Below are positions 8,286-17,511 of a DNA stretch of 64,000 bases, piece by piece. The position numbers and the translations under genes were made by a program. Position 1 is the first letter of the stretch. Each line of letters opens with the position of its first letter. Below the pieces are notes generated by a model. That model did no database searches and was not told where the DNA came from. It saw nothing but the letters and a program-made list of their open reading frames with translations. Location of the stretch: positions 1 through 64,000 of the forward strand of contig CANOLV010000005.1 in NCBI GenBank assembly GCA_947567425.1, given 5' to 3'. This DNA comes from an uncultured Porphyromonadaceae bacterium (GTDB lineage Bacteria > Bacteroidota > Bacteroidia > Bacteroidales > Muribaculaceae).

Positions 8286-10419
8286 CGCTGTCGGCCTGAC
8301 GGTATCCGATGCCGGGGCTTGCGGATGGGAGCCTGAATACAGTGTGTCGAGGTTTCCTGCATTCCAGTTTGTCGACACTCCTGCTTCCGGCCAGCGTCCG
8401 GATGATGTGGACGCTGAGACTGTGGACTTTTGGTACGGTTATACCGGCGGAAATGTCGACCGCCAGGATATAGCGGATTTTATAAAGGGTGCCACTGTCT
8501 CCGACGTGTCGGCGCCGCGGGGGGCGTTAATGGAATATCTCGTGTCGCGCTCCGATGCGTCGGCCATAGGATTTCTGAAGAGGAGCATTGCTTTCAGCGA
8601 GGCGCTTGACCGCTATTATGACTGTGTGTGGGACTATGAGAAGCCTTCCGATTCCGACCTCCCGTCGGCAATCGACGATATATCCATCCCTTCGCCGTCA
8701 GATCCGATGTATGAGCGCTATCTGTTTCTGTCCATGCGTGCCCATGCCGCGATGCACCGTTATGCCGATGTCATTGATATCTGGCACCGCTATGGCGCTT
8801 CCGTTAAAAACGACAGGTTGAAGGACAGGATGCTCGGATATCTTGGCGGCGCATATTACCATACGGGGAATTATGTGGATGCCATATCGATATTCGCGCG
8901 TAATGGCGATGCCAATAGCCTCAATTGGTGCCTGTCGCGCATGGTTGGTGCCGACAATCTTGTGAAGTTGCTTGAGGCGGATCCTGATTCAGAGGCCGTT
9001 TATTATGTGCTTCAGGACTATATGAACTATCTTTGGCTCCTGAAGCTGAATTTGGCGGAGGAATGGAATTTTCCCTTGCCGGGCAATCCTTATAGGAATG
9101 GTGAGTATGTGGCCGACAGCGATCTTGCAAAAGAGTGTCTTGCCATTATAGCGGTGGCTGACCGGGTCATGTCAGACGGCATGTCGGCGTATCCGGCAGT
9201 CTGGGCCACGGCAAAGGCTTTTGCTCTGAACATGATGGGGCGAGGCCGTGAAGCCGGAGCCGTGATCAAGGATGCATCGCGTATGAAGTCGACCGGTGCC
9301 ATGCGTGCCAATCTTGAGCGAACAGCCTTGTGGATAGACTTTTCCAATTATGACGAGGCCGGCGGGGTGCAGTCAAAGGACCTTGCCGAGAGATACAACA
9401 CGCTTTATATCAGAGCATCTTCGAAGGCCGGGATGGTGGTCCGGCGTAATCTTTACGGGTGGGCTTTTGCTCCGGGAGAAATAGCCGATTATGCATTTTT
9501 GGCTGATTTCATGGTCCCTTATGCCGCTCTTCAGTATCGCGACACGCCGTTGTATTACCGGGCATTGGCCATGATGGACGGAGTTAAGTCGATAAATCCC
9601 GAACAGGATTACTGTGCGTTTCAACCGTCGAACCGATGGACTTCGTCGTTGCAAAGCGAGGGGTTGTCGGCTATGGTCGATAAGCTTGACGGCAGGAGCG
9701 CAATGTCGGATCTCGATAGGGCCATATTCTCCGGTGCCGATATTGATGTCAATGCCGTGCACGATGCGTTGGGCCGTGTGGCTCTGTCGATGGGCGATTA
9801 TGAAGGGGCGATAGGGCATTTCGGCCGTCTGGATCCATACTGGATCGGTCGTCAGGGGTATTACGGCTACCTGCAGACGAGATATGATAAGGAGGGCACG
9901 CCGTTTAAGCGTACAGATAGAGGCTATGAGTCGCTCGATATGCTTCCTTTGGTGGGAGCAGTGAATTATAGGGCCGATTATAGCCGGAAACTTCTTGAAC
10001 TGCGGCGAGGGTATGAGGAGTCGGAGGGCGAGGCAAAGGCCGAAGCCGGATATGATTACGCGGCAGCCTTGTTCAGGGCGTCGGCGCAGGGCGATCTCTG
10101 GGCCGTGTCGGACAATCTGTGGAGTGTCTACCATCAGGTGGATCCTCTGTCGGCCATGGCCGTCAAGGTGTTGATGGATATAAGCGGCCAGGCATTGCCT
10201 ACCGAGCTTAAGGCCCGAATATGGTTCGGACTTGCATCGGTCCGGACAATGCCCGATGCTCCGTCGTATGCATGGGGCGGAAATGCCGGCAGTTGGGACT
10301 GGAAAACTTTTCCTGCGGTCAGCCTTGAGGCTTACTCGGAATTGGCTAAGATCTATGGTGAGATACGCGATCCGCAGATCCGCGGATGCGATGTGCTGAA
10401 GTCGTACATGGCTCGGTAG
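8236..10419 (+). CDS. Large secreted alpha-helical repeat protein of unknown function
   Basis: A 727-residue protein with a signal peptide (LLAGLVLISAVGLTVSDAGA) followed by a mature start CGWEPEYS. The rest is rich in Ala, Tyr and Asp and made of short helical pairs such as YADVIDIWHRYG and YHTGNYVDAISIFAR, resembling irregular TPR/Sel1 repeats. Its start lies inside the 3' end of the preceding lipoprotein gene (50 bp overlap, different frame), so coupling is likely. The second codon is also ATG, so the start may be 8239. Its stop is two bases from the stop of a convergent gene. Function unknown; a cell-envelope scaffold paired with the upstream lipoprotein is a guess. Confidence 0.82.
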   Translation: MMPNLFKNLLAGLVLISAVGLTVSDAGACGWEPEYSVSRFPAFQFVDTPASGQRPDDVDAETVDFWYGYTGGNVDRQDIADFIKGATVSDVSAPRGALMEYLVSRSDASAIGFLKRSIAFSEALDRYYDCVWDYEKPSDSDLPSAIDDISIPSPSDPMYERYLFLSMRAHAAMHRYADVIDIWHRYGASVKNDRLKDRMLGYLGGAYYHTGNYVDAISIFARNGDANSLNWCLSRMVGADNLVKLLEADPDSEAVYYVLQDYMNYLWLLKLNLAEEWNFPLPGNPYRNGEYVADSDLAKECLAIIAVADRVMSDGMSAYPAVWATAKAFALNMMGRGREAGAVIKDASRMKSTGAMRANLERTALWIDFSNYDEAGGVQSKDLAERYNTLYIRASSKAGMVVRRNLYGWAFAPGEIADYAFLADFMVPYAALQYRDTPLYYRALAMMDGVKSINPEQDYCAFQPSNRWTSSLQSEGLSAMVDKLDGRSAMSDLDRAIFSGADIDVNAVHDALGRVALSMGDYEGAIGHFGRLDPYWIGRQGYYGYLQTRYDKEGTPFKRTDRGYESLDMLPLVGAVNYRADYSRKLLELRRGYEESEGEAKAEAGYDYAAALFRASAQGDLWAVSDNLWSVYHQVDPLSAMAVKVLMDISGQALPTELKARIWFGLASVRTMPDAPSYAWGGNAGSWDWKTFPAVSLEAYSELAKIYGEIRDPQIRGCDVLKSYMAR

Positions 10420-10421
10420 AG

Positions 10422-10931
10422 CTAAGGTGCGTCCGAGGGTTCTGCGCGGCGTGTGGTAATGGACAGGGGCACTATTTTGACTTCGTATGCGATGGCTCCT
10501 TTGGATTTTGGCGTTATACGGGTACGGTGGTAATAGTAGGTGTATTGGCGGTCCCATGCGGTAGTGTAAAGTTGGCGGGTTTCGCCTGATGGAATGTCGC
10601 ATGGAATCGTGATGACGCGCGAATGCAGCATATCGTCGTCGTTATGGTATGTCATTTCGACGGTCAGCGATGTCACGGCGGAAGAATAGTGGTTGGTGGC
10701 GAAGAATGTCTCACGGAGTGAACGGAGCGGCTTGTCGTATCCGCTTATTAGGATGCTGTCAGGATTATAGACTGGGATTTCGGCTCCTTTGGCCGACGAA
10801 TATGCGGTCGTGTCAGACCGTAGGGTCAGCCTGCCTCGCCGGGTAGTGTCCGTGTCGGGGCTTGAAGCGCCTATGCTGGCCAGAATTCCCAGTACTGCCA
10901 GAATGATGGTGCTTGAACGTTGCGATGCCAT
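10422..10931 (-). CDS. Secreted protein of unknown function
   Basis: A 169-residue protein with an N-terminal hydrophobic segment (STIILAVLGILASIGAS) suggesting secretion. The conserved-looking core reads ISGYDKPLRSLRETFFATN followed by beta-rich sequence, which suggests a small beta-sandwich domain. It is the last gene of a minus-strand trio with the genes at 10980-11594 and 11637-13091 (48 and 42 bp gaps). I cannot name its function. It converges on the 727-residue repeat-protein gene with only two bases between the stops. Confidence 0.7.
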   Translation of the reverse strand: MASQRSSTIILAVLGILASIGASSPDTDTTRRGRLTLRSDTTAYSSAKGAEIPVYNPDSILISGYDKPLRSLRETFFATNHYSSAVTSLTVEMTYHNDDDMLHSRVITIPCDIPSGETRQLYTTAWDRQYTYYYHRTRITPKSKGAIAYEVKIVPLSITTRRAEPSDAP

Positions 10932-10979
10932 TTTTCGAGAGAGGTGTAGATGTTAGGAATGGGAAGGAGGGATATGTAG

Positions 10980-11594
10980 TCAGAGGTAGCGTGGTTCGAT
11001 GGGTCCGGATAGGGGTTCGGGGTATATTCGTATGCATCCGTCGAGATCCTTGGGCTTGTCGGCGCTTCTGACTCTGAAGCTTATCCGCGACAGGTAGGGA
11101 ATCATGCGCCATACATTGGTGTAGAATGAGGCGGAATGTACCCGGAACGACAGATGCCCGTCGTCGGTCATGGTAAATGTGAAGTCTTTAGGACGGATCA
11201 GCCGGCTGCCTCCGTCGGTTGAGGTATAGACATGTGCCGCGTAGATGCCTTGTTTTGACGTTGCCGCCACGTAGCCCATCACCGTGCCCGGATGTATGGA
11301 CCTGACTGGAGACCTGAGAACTATCATGCGGTAGCGCACGGCTCCGTCGGCTAAAATACCTTCGGGAGTGTAGCGTTCGATCGCCACTACGGCACCGTCG
11401 GATGGAAACTGCCAGATGCCTTCGATGACATGGAGCGGCAGTTCGGACAGATGCCGGCGCACTTGGTTCAGGTCGGCGTATCCCTCCAGGCGTGGCGACA
11501 CGGGAGGCAACTTGTCGACGAGCTTTTTGCCGTAGGCTGTTGAAAATGTGCAGATGCATATAAGCATGGCTGCTATGCGGAGAGCTGATGTCAT
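10980..11594 (-). CDS. Secreted protein of unknown function
   Basis: A 204-residue product with a signal peptide (MTSALRIAAMLICICTFSTAYG). The mature part has repeated beta-strand patterns, for example GIWQFPSDGAVVAIERY and YRMIVLRSPVRSI, and a C-terminal segment GCIRIYPEP. I recognise no catalytic motif. It is the middle gene of the DUF3078 trio, 42 bp downstream of the barrel-like protein, so a shared envelope role is inferred from position only. Confidence 0.72.
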   Translation of the reverse strand: MTSALRIAAMLICICTFSTAYGKKLVDKLPPVSPRLEGYADLNQVRRHLSELPLHVIEGIWQFPSDGAVVAIERYTPEGILADGAVRYRMIVLRSPVRSIHPGTVMGYVAATSKQGIYAAHVYTSTDGGSRLIRPKDFTFTMTDDGHLSFRVHSASFYTNVWRMIPYLSRISFRVRSADKPKDLDGCIRIYPEPLSGPIEPRYL

Positions 11595-11636
11595 GTGGGA
11601 GAGCGGGAGTTGAGGATTAGAGAGGGATTGATGAGG

Positions 11637-13091
11637 TTAGATGGTCTTGAACTGATATTGGAGTCCGAAGCTCAGGATCTCCTTCAGCTGCCACTTGTGC
11701 CATCCGTCGACTTTCGACCGGCTGGTGTCGAATCGCGGATGGATGTAGAGCTGGGTCGACAGGTAGCGGTTGAACGAGAAGTTGAATGTATTTTCCCAGT
11801 CGGCCTGCAGATAGTCGTAGTCGGTGAAGACGAAGAATCGGGAGGTGTAGTTGATGTTCCACATGATGTTCCACTTCATGCGGACCTCGGCGTTGCTACC
11901 GACTTCGCTCACAGTGCGGTGTCCCTCCTTTATGCCGAAGGAGGTGACGCTTATCTTCCTGTTGGTGGACACTTTCATATTGTATGATATGGGTGCTATC
12001 GAAGCGTCGAGCACAAACTTTTTGCTGGGGCTGGTATAGTTGTACGTCATACCGACACCGATGTTGAGTTCGCCGGGCGACATAAACGCCGCTTTCATGT
12101 CGCGCGAATTGCTCTTATAGTTGTTGAAGAACTGGGTCTTGAACATGGTGGTCAGCGAGTAGTACCAGTGCTTGAACGCATGCAGTCCGGCGGTGGCGTT
12201 GAACTGGAACTGGTCTTCACTGATAGAATAAGCGTGTATCGAGTCGTTGGGCGCGCTCGCCATGGCAAGTTTATACTGTGTGGTCGCTTCAAAAATCACG
12301 TCGGGATGGAATTTCGGGTTAAGTTTCACGTTCCATCGCAATGTCCCGATGCCGTTGACATTATTGATACCGCCTTGATACCAGTTGGGGCTTATATAGG
12401 CCTGTGAGAACTGAAGCGAGGCATTGATGGTGTGAAGCCAATGCTTGCGTCCGATCTCCTGGACCGGAGCATCCGCAGTAATCTTCTTTTTATCAGGCAC
12501 TATCTCCGTCACGGTTATCACTGCCGTGGAGGGGTCGACCGAAGCGGTGTATTTCTTCGGCGGTTTGGGCATAGTGTTGATGTTGTATCTTACGGCAGGG
12601 ATATTGTCGAGCATGTAGCGGGTCTTCAATTCACGGAAGGCATTTGCGCCGTTGGCCTGGACGCGAAACCAGTTGAAGGCCTTGACATCGCCCTCGATAT
12701 AAGGATCAAGATCGCCGAAGGCTATCGAGTCGATGTGGGGAAGTCCGTCGTAGACGGCCGGCAGAAATGCCACTGCCGGCAACGAACTTGGAGGAAGAAA
12801 CTTATATGGCGACTCTAAATCAAGAGTATCGGCGATAAGGTCGGAGAAAGGATTGAAGGTGTCGTCAGGGTCTACTTCGTCAGGATCAATATAGTAGATG
12901 TCTTCCTCATCCTCAGGGTCGAAGTCGTCGATAGGCTCGGGAGTGTCGTCGGTTTCCGTCTCATTTTCTCCGAGATATACCTTGAGCGGTTCCTGCCCAG
13001 AGGCATAGGCCGCAAAGCAGACAAACGACATTAAAACGACAAGGGCAACAGCTGTCAAGGGTCTAAAAAATCCGCTAACCTTCACTCTCAT
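11637..13091 (-). CDS. DUF3078 family outer-membrane protein
   Basis: A 484-residue secreted protein: signal peptide at residues 1-32, a strongly acidic linker (about 40-80, Asp/Glu-rich), then a beta-strand-rich C-terminal half with the family landmarks WYQGGINNVNGIG, FFNNYKSNSRDMKAAFMSPG and KWQLKEILSFGLQYQF. Alternating aromatic strands and the terminal aromatic strand suggest an outer-membrane beta-barrel. The family's role is not known. It leads a three-gene minus-strand unit with a promoter just upstream (13131-13161). Confidence 0.88.
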   Translation of the reverse strand: MRVKVSGFFRPLTAVALVVLMSFVCFAAYASGQEPLKVYLGENETETDDTPEPIDDFDPEDEEDIYYIDPDEVDPDDTFNPFSDLIADTLDLESPYKFLPPSSLPAVAFLPAVYDGLPHIDSIAFGDLDPYIEGDVKAFNWFRVQANGANAFRELKTRYMLDNIPAVRYNINTMPKPPKKYTASVDPSTAVITVTEIVPDKKKITADAPVQEIGRKHWLHTINASLQFSQAYISPNWYQGGINNVNGIGTLRWNVKLNPKFHPDVIFEATTQYKLAMASAPNDSIHAYSISEDQFQFNATAGLHAFKHWYYSLTTMFKTQFFNNYKSNSRDMKAAFMSPGELNIGVGMTYNYTSPSKKFVLDASIAPISYNMKVSTNRKISVTSFGIKEGHRTVSEVGSNAEVRMKWNIMWNINYTSRFFVFTDYDYLQADWENTFNFSFNRYLSTQLYIHPRFDTSRSKVDGWHKWQLKEILSFGLQYQFKTI

Positions 13092-13130
13092 ATCTATTTA
13101 CGCACTTTTTACCTGATGAATAATGAGATA

Positions 13131-13161
13131 CAAATTTAAGCAAATCTACCGACAATCCGAA
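13131..13161 (-). promoter_or_regulatory. Promoter of the DUF3078 trio
   Basis: Minus-strand TAAATTTG (13131-13138) is an exact -7 match with a partial -33 (TTCG, 13158-13161) at a 19-base spacer. A second exact box, TAGATTTG, lies at 13141-13148. The coding start is 39 bases downstream of the first box. Confidence 0.5.
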
Positions 13162-13223
13162 ATAATCCACCGGATAATTGATATTGACCACATGAAAATT
13201 TGCATACTCAGGTCTTATCGGCG

Positions 13224-14189
13224 TTATAGTTTAGCCCCATTCATGGAATCTATGAGAGATGTAACTATGGCGGCATACGATTTTGAAGAGCAGGTTTCCG
13301 ATAAGAATCGTCGCAGAGCCAGATTGCATTCCGTCATTCGCTTCGGATGGGAGAGGCACGTGGTGATTGCTTCATTCCAGAGCTTTATGTCGTTGGGAAG
13401 AGCGATACCGTTAGATCCGTTAATGTAACCTCTTGTCGAGGCGGTGGATGTTGCTACGACTGCCTTTCCTAATGCAGTGGCCTGGTATATTACGATTAGT
13501 CCTGCCGGTGCTTCGGTGTCTACAGGAAGTGCCACTATCGAACATTTGGACAGTTCACTGATGAAATCTTTGAAGGGGAGTGAGTGCTTGGCTGTGACAT
13601 TTGAAGGCAATGACTTATGGTAAAGCATGTACTTGTCTTCCGGCATTACAAGGCGGAAAGTGGTGTCGGGCATTGATTGTGCCAAATTTAAGATGAAGGG
13701 CCAGTCGCGACTGTTATTCCCTCCGCAAAATACCGATCCGTCGCCAGGAGTACGTTCCCAGCAGCTGTACTCGTCGGGGAAAATGTCCGGAAGGTAGGTG
13801 AAATTAACGTTCAGACCAAGCGTGAGGTTTAGATAGTCGCCATATTCCAAAGAGGTTACCGTAGCTTTGAACCTGTCTGACTTAAGGGCTGTGCGGTATA
13901 AGATTGTAGCTATACGGTTTTTTAGCCCGGTTTTATTCTTTAATAATATATTTATGGCAATTATGTTACGCTTTCTGCGCCATGTCAGCAGTGACAGCCA
14001 ATAAATAATCACAGCCTGTATGTCGAGCCAGCATACAATAGTGTCGTCCTTTCTCGATTTTGTCAATGCTTTCCATGCACCTTTGATCCATGAAAGCGCT
14101 TTGTTTTGGCTTTGGGGGGATATAATAACCTCGGTGCCTTCAATCTTTGGGAAATAGTTATTGTTGTCGTCGAGAAGTATATAGGTCAT
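13224..14189 (-). CDS. Glycosyltransferase, GT-B (GT4-like)
   Basis: A 321-residue protein without membrane segments. The C-terminal half has GT4-like features: a strand-loop VFCGGNNSRDWPF, then SIVALPVDTEAPAGLIVIYQATALGKAVVAT, which matches the donor-binding region of GT-B enzymes (Pro-Glu-Ala-x-Gly/Leu followed by GKAVVA). The N-terminal acceptor domain is short. It is the last gene of the exopolysaccharide cluster, 10 bp after the GT2 gene. Donor and acceptor sugars cannot be read from the sequence. Confidence 0.8.
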   Translation of the reverse strand: MTYILLDDNNNYFPKIEGTEVIISPQSQNKALSWIKGAWKALTKSRKDDTIVCWLDIQAVIIYWLSLLTWRRKRNIIAINILLKNKTGLKNRIATILYRTALKSDRFKATVTSLEYGDYLNLTLGLNVNFTYLPDIFPDEYSCWERTPGDGSVFCGGNNSRDWPFILNLAQSMPDTTFRLVMPEDKYMLYHKSLPSNVTAKHSLPFKDFISELSKCSIVALPVDTEAPAGLIVIYQATALGKAVVATSTASTRGYINGSNGIALPNDIKLWNEAITTCLSHPKRMTECNLALRRFLSETCSSKSYAAIVTSLIDSMNGAKL

Positions 14190-14199
14190 TAGTCTGTGG

Positions 14200-15156
14200 C
14201 TATGATTGGAGTTTTCTGTAATATTTAATGAACACTTCTTTCGCCGATTTGCCGTTAAATAAAGAAGCTATCACGTTTCGATGACCTATTATCATAGGTG
14301 TATAGACATCGGTAGTGGTGTTTGTCGATTTTCGCATCATATTGTACACGATCGTAAGAGCTGATATTGCTGAGGCAAATACAGCAAGCGCGAAATAACC
14401 TATTTTGTTTCCTTGGGAGAAGAACATCAATGTGCCCTTTATGCCTGATGGAATAGTGGCAGTCTGTATCATTGACGACGACTTGCCGCTCATGCCTCCG
14501 AAGTGGATCAGAGATGCAGATGTGTCGACGATGCACCGTAGTCCCGACTCGTTGACAAGTGTGGACAGGGCGATGTCCTCGGGTGTGAAGAAGTAGCGTT
14601 CGTCGAACCATCCGAGACTTCGGAATATGTCGGTGCGAATCAGGAATGCTGCTCCGATGACGTTGTAGGTCGTAAAGATGCCTCGCTTATTCACATAGTC
14701 GGTCTGATCCGATTCCTTCCACAGGTGCAACCGATGAAGGATGAACGTGCGCCAGTTCATCGGAGGGCGTCCGCACACCTGTACCGAGCCGTCGGGATTC
14801 AGCAATACGGGACTTACGACAGCTACATCTTCCGGTTGCGAGTCTGCGGTGGCCACGAGCCGGTCGATGGCCGGCATAGTCAGTTCCGTATCGTCGTTAA
14901 GCACGAAGCAGTAGCGTCCTTTGGCTTGGCGAAGGGCAAGATTGTTGTTTTCTGAAAATCCACGGATCTCATTGCTCTCCACGACCTTAACCCATGGATA
15001 CTCACCGAGTAGCCGTGCGAGATTGTCACGTGAAAACAGATATGCCACTACCAGAACCTCGTAGCTCACAGAAGTATATGTGCGGATAGAGTCGAGGCAC
15101 CGCGTGATGTTGCCCCAATTATCCATGCACACTATGACAATACTGACATCCGTCAT
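14200..15156 (-). CDS. Glycosyltransferase family 2
   Basis: A 318-residue GT-A enzyme starting VSIVIVCMDNWGNITRCLDSI, with RGFSENNNLALRQAKGRYCFVLNDDTEL containing the metal/nucleotide-binding NDD motif, and FFTPEDIALSTLVNESG as the probable base region (PED). A C-terminal hydrophobic segment (IGYFALAVFASAISALTIVY) may anchor it to the membrane. It overlaps the preceding WbsX gene by 4 bp (ATGA), so the two are co-translated. It adds one sugar of the repeat unit; specificity unknown. Confidence 0.9.
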   Translation of the reverse strand: MTDVSIVIVCMDNWGNITRCLDSIRTYTSVSYEVLVVAYLFSRDNLARLLGEYPWVKVVESNEIRGFSENNNLALRQAKGRYCFVLNDDTELTMPAIDRLVATADSQPEDVAVVSPVLLNPDGSVQVCGRPPMNWRTFILHRLHLWKESDQTDYVNKRGIFTTYNVIGAAFLIRTDIFRSLGWFDERYFFTPEDIALSTLVNESGLRCIVDTSASLIHFGGMSGKSSSMIQTATIPSGIKGTLMFFSQGNKIGYFALAVFASAISALTIVYNMMRKSTNTTTDVYTPMIIGHRNVIASLFNGKSAKEVFIKYYRKLQS

Positions 15157-16226
15157 CGCTTGAACACCTTTTTAACGGCATCGAGATATCCTGTCCCAAA
15201 CTTAAGGTCAGGTTCGAGATGGCATCCTTCAGCCCATTCATTCCACGCGTTTATGAAAATGAAGTTTTCATCCTTTGAATAAGGAGTAAAATGTTCATTT
15301 ACATGCCTGAGCCATGTCTCAAACAGTTCTGGTGTTGAGTCCTTAAAGGCAGTGAAGCTACGGCCTTTCCTCCGGGGTGAATTATCCCATGATGGGAACA
15401 CGCATGGATATTTCTTATAGTCGCAATCGTTGCCGACGCGGGATAACTGCTTCTTGACTAAATCCGGGTATGAATATATGAAGTTGAAATATTCCCGTCC
15501 AAGAAGTTTCCGGCTTGCACGTTGAAGATAATTGCCTACTTTAAGGTGTTCGCGGGTGATAAATGGCTGAAATTCGACCGCGGCATCGATGCCATCGGCC
15601 ATTTGGCCGATGCCGTGATGCAATGAGTCCTCGAACCGGCAGATATACAATCTGAATCCTTCCTTGGCGGCAAGATTCTGCCAGACAGCTATGGTGCGGC
15701 TTATATCGGGGAACAGATGTGTGCGGTAGATGCAGAACACCGGTGCGCCGTCTACTTTGATGTATCGCGGATCCTTGAAGTATGGGAGCAAATGATGGAA
15801 GTGGGCTATGTCGTCCTGTTCGTCATATCGTTGTGCTATCAGGGTTTTGTTAAAGCCTCCCTCCCAATTCCGGCTCCAGTCCTCATTGGCCCAGCACAGC
15901 ATGAATGGAAAGTCTTCGTCCGGATTTCTCAGCATCTCTTTGACTGGGCGTTCCATTATTTGTTTGCCGTTAAACCAATAATGGTAATAGCAGAATCCGG
16001 ATATGCCATGCGACTTGGCAAGCTCGATTTGTGCCATACGCGATTCCGCCAATCTGAGATCGTAGTAACCTAAGTCGGCCGGAATATGGGGCTGGTAGTG
16101 TCCGCGAAAACGTGCAGTGGCAGTAGATGTATTGCGCCACTCCGTGAATCCTTTACCCCACCACTCGTCATTTTCCGGAAATGGATAAAACTGGGGTAGA
16201 TGTATGGCGATTGCTCTATTGTTCAT
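15153..16226 (-). CDS. WbsX-like / GH99-like protein of polysaccharide cluster
   Basis: A 357-residue protein with the family hallmarks AIHLPQFYPFPENDEWWGKGFTEW (two adjacent blocks), HYQPHIPADLGYYDLR, GISGFCYYHYWFNGK, FMLCWANEDWSRNW and FINAWNEWAEGCHLEPD. These belong to the WbsX family, found in O-antigen and capsule loci and related in fold to GH99 (a TIM barrel). Whether it transfers or hydrolyses glycosidic bonds is unsettled; its place between the polymerase and a GT2 suggests a role in building or trimming the repeat unit. It overlaps the polymerase gene by 11 bp. Confidence 0.88.
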   Translation of the reverse strand: MNNRAIAIHLPQFYPFPENDEWWGKGFTEWRNTSTATARFRGHYQPHIPADLGYYDLRLAESRMAQIELAKSHGISGFCYYHYWFNGKQIMERPVKEMLRNPDEDFPFMLCWANEDWSRNWEGGFNKTLIAQRYDEQDDIAHFHHLLPYFKDPRYIKVDGAPVFCIYRTHLFPDISRTIAVWQNLAAKEGFRLYICRFEDSLHHGIGQMADGIDAAVEFQPFITREHLKVGNYLQRASRKLLGREYFNFIYSYPDLVKKQLSRVGNDCDYKKYPCVFPSWDNSPRRKGRSFTAFKDSTPELFETWLRHVNEHFTPYSKDENFIFINAWNEWAEGCHLEPDLKFGTGYLDAVKKVFKR

Positions 16227-17508
16227 TTTCGGCTTGTATTATTGTGTTATTGCGGGTCTGATCTCCTCCGTTCAGATAAAAGTACATAGCCACGGCGGCA
16301 ATTATGGAAATATTGCCTATCTGGGAATATAGACTGAAGTAGAAAAGGCCGGGGAGGTATAGATTGCCGAGAAAGGCAAGCGTCAGCAACGTTCCTGCCT
16401 TCATCGTTCCGTCGTCTGTCCGGGGCAGTATTCCTGTAATGACCTTAGCATAGATACCTCCGAATATCAATGTTATGATAGGGCCGAAGTCTCGGAAAAT
16501 ATTTCCGGCGAAAGTATAGAATATGTATCCTGGAGTACCGGTATTGCGTTCTACGATGGCACGTAGCTCTGATATGTCGGCAGTGTAGGTTAGCCCGATA
16601 AAGCGCCGGAAGAGTCCGAATGACGATATTCCGTATGTGTAGCCGATTATCTGAGGATACAGTATCCCTGAGAAGTTGACGAATGATTCCCCCGCATATT
16701 TAAATAGAAACAGCGATGCCGGGGTCTCTTCATCTTCGAAACGAATAATGTTGGCATAAATGACATAAAGTCCAACGATGGATCCGAGAACAATCAGACC
16801 TTTCATAAATCCATTGTAAGCGCTTCGGCCGACAAGGTCTTTGAATATGAAGAAGGTAAATCCAAGGATCAGCAGCATGTTCACGATGTCGGAGCGTCCG
16901 GCTACGACGAGGGAATTGTAGACAGGTATGACTATTGATATCCCGAAGAATATGGCACTGAGCGGCTTTTTGTAGCGTAAGACGAACAGGGCAAACATTG
17001 ACACCGGTATGGCGAAAATATTCAGTGCAGATAAATATCCGGTGATCAGCCTGCCTATTATATTCAGCTCCACCGGATCGCTTTCATAATTTTCGTTTCG
17101 AATATCTGCAAATTCAGCCAAGAAGTTTTTGAGCTCCAGGCCGTGGCTTGCAAAATTGTATATGAAGCATATTGATGATGATATGAGGATAGTGTAATAG
17201 ATTATTGTGAAGCGCTCCATGTTGACATCTATCCTGTCGATGCTTCGTGGCATCTTTAGTAATGGAATAAAGAATATAAGTAATATGACGAACAGGTATA
17301 TTACCCCGAAAAACTCAACTTTGGCAGGCTCGGAAAGGAAGTCGAAAAAGTCGCTCTGATAGTAAGATATAGAGCAGAATGATGCCAATGTATATATCCC
17401 GATCACGTATGTCGGTGCGCTTAGGAAGCCTTTTTTGCGGATAGTATATGTCAGCAGCGCTACGAACAGTGCCGACAGAAGCCATAAATATATAACTCCG
17501 TTAGCCAT
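16216..17508 (-). CDS. Wzy-like oligosaccharide repeat-unit polymerase
   Basis: A 430-residue integral membrane protein with 10-12 predicted helices, beginning VIYLWLLSALFVALLTY and including a long middle stretch with VAGRSDIVNMLLILGF, the Arg-containing loop expected in O-antigen/capsule polymerases. A large periplasmic loop around residues 270-340 carries further charged residues. Such proteins diverge strongly, so the call relies on topology and on its position among flippase, chain-length and transferase genes. It starts 3 bp after the pyruvyl transferase gene. Confidence 0.78.
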   Translation of the reverse strand: MANGVIYLWLLSALFVALLTYTIRKKGFLSAPTYVIGIYTLASFCSISYYQSDFFDFLSEPAKVEFFGVIYLFVILLIFFIPLLKMPRSIDRIDVNMERFTIIYYTILISSSICFIYNFASHGLELKNFLAEFADIRNENYESDPVELNIIGRLITGYLSALNIFAIPVSMFALFVLRYKKPLSAIFFGISIVIPVYNSLVVAGRSDIVNMLLILGFTFFIFKDLVGRSAYNGFMKGLIVLGSIVGLYVIYANIIRFEDEETPASLFLFKYAGESFVNFSGILYPQIIGYTYGISSFGLFRRFIGLTYTADISELRAIVERNTGTPGYIFYTFAGNIFRDFGPIITLIFGGIYAKVITGILPRTDDGTMKAGTLLTLAFLGNLYLPGLFYFSLYSQIGNISIIAAVAMYFYLNGGDQTRNNTIIQAENEQ

Positions 17509-17511
17509 GTT

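Noticed and set aside
9373-10602. Minus-strand open frame of 409 codons
   Set aside because: Antisense shadow of the 727-residue repeat-protein gene and its convergent neighbour; Arg/His/Ile-rich with no signal peptide or domain.
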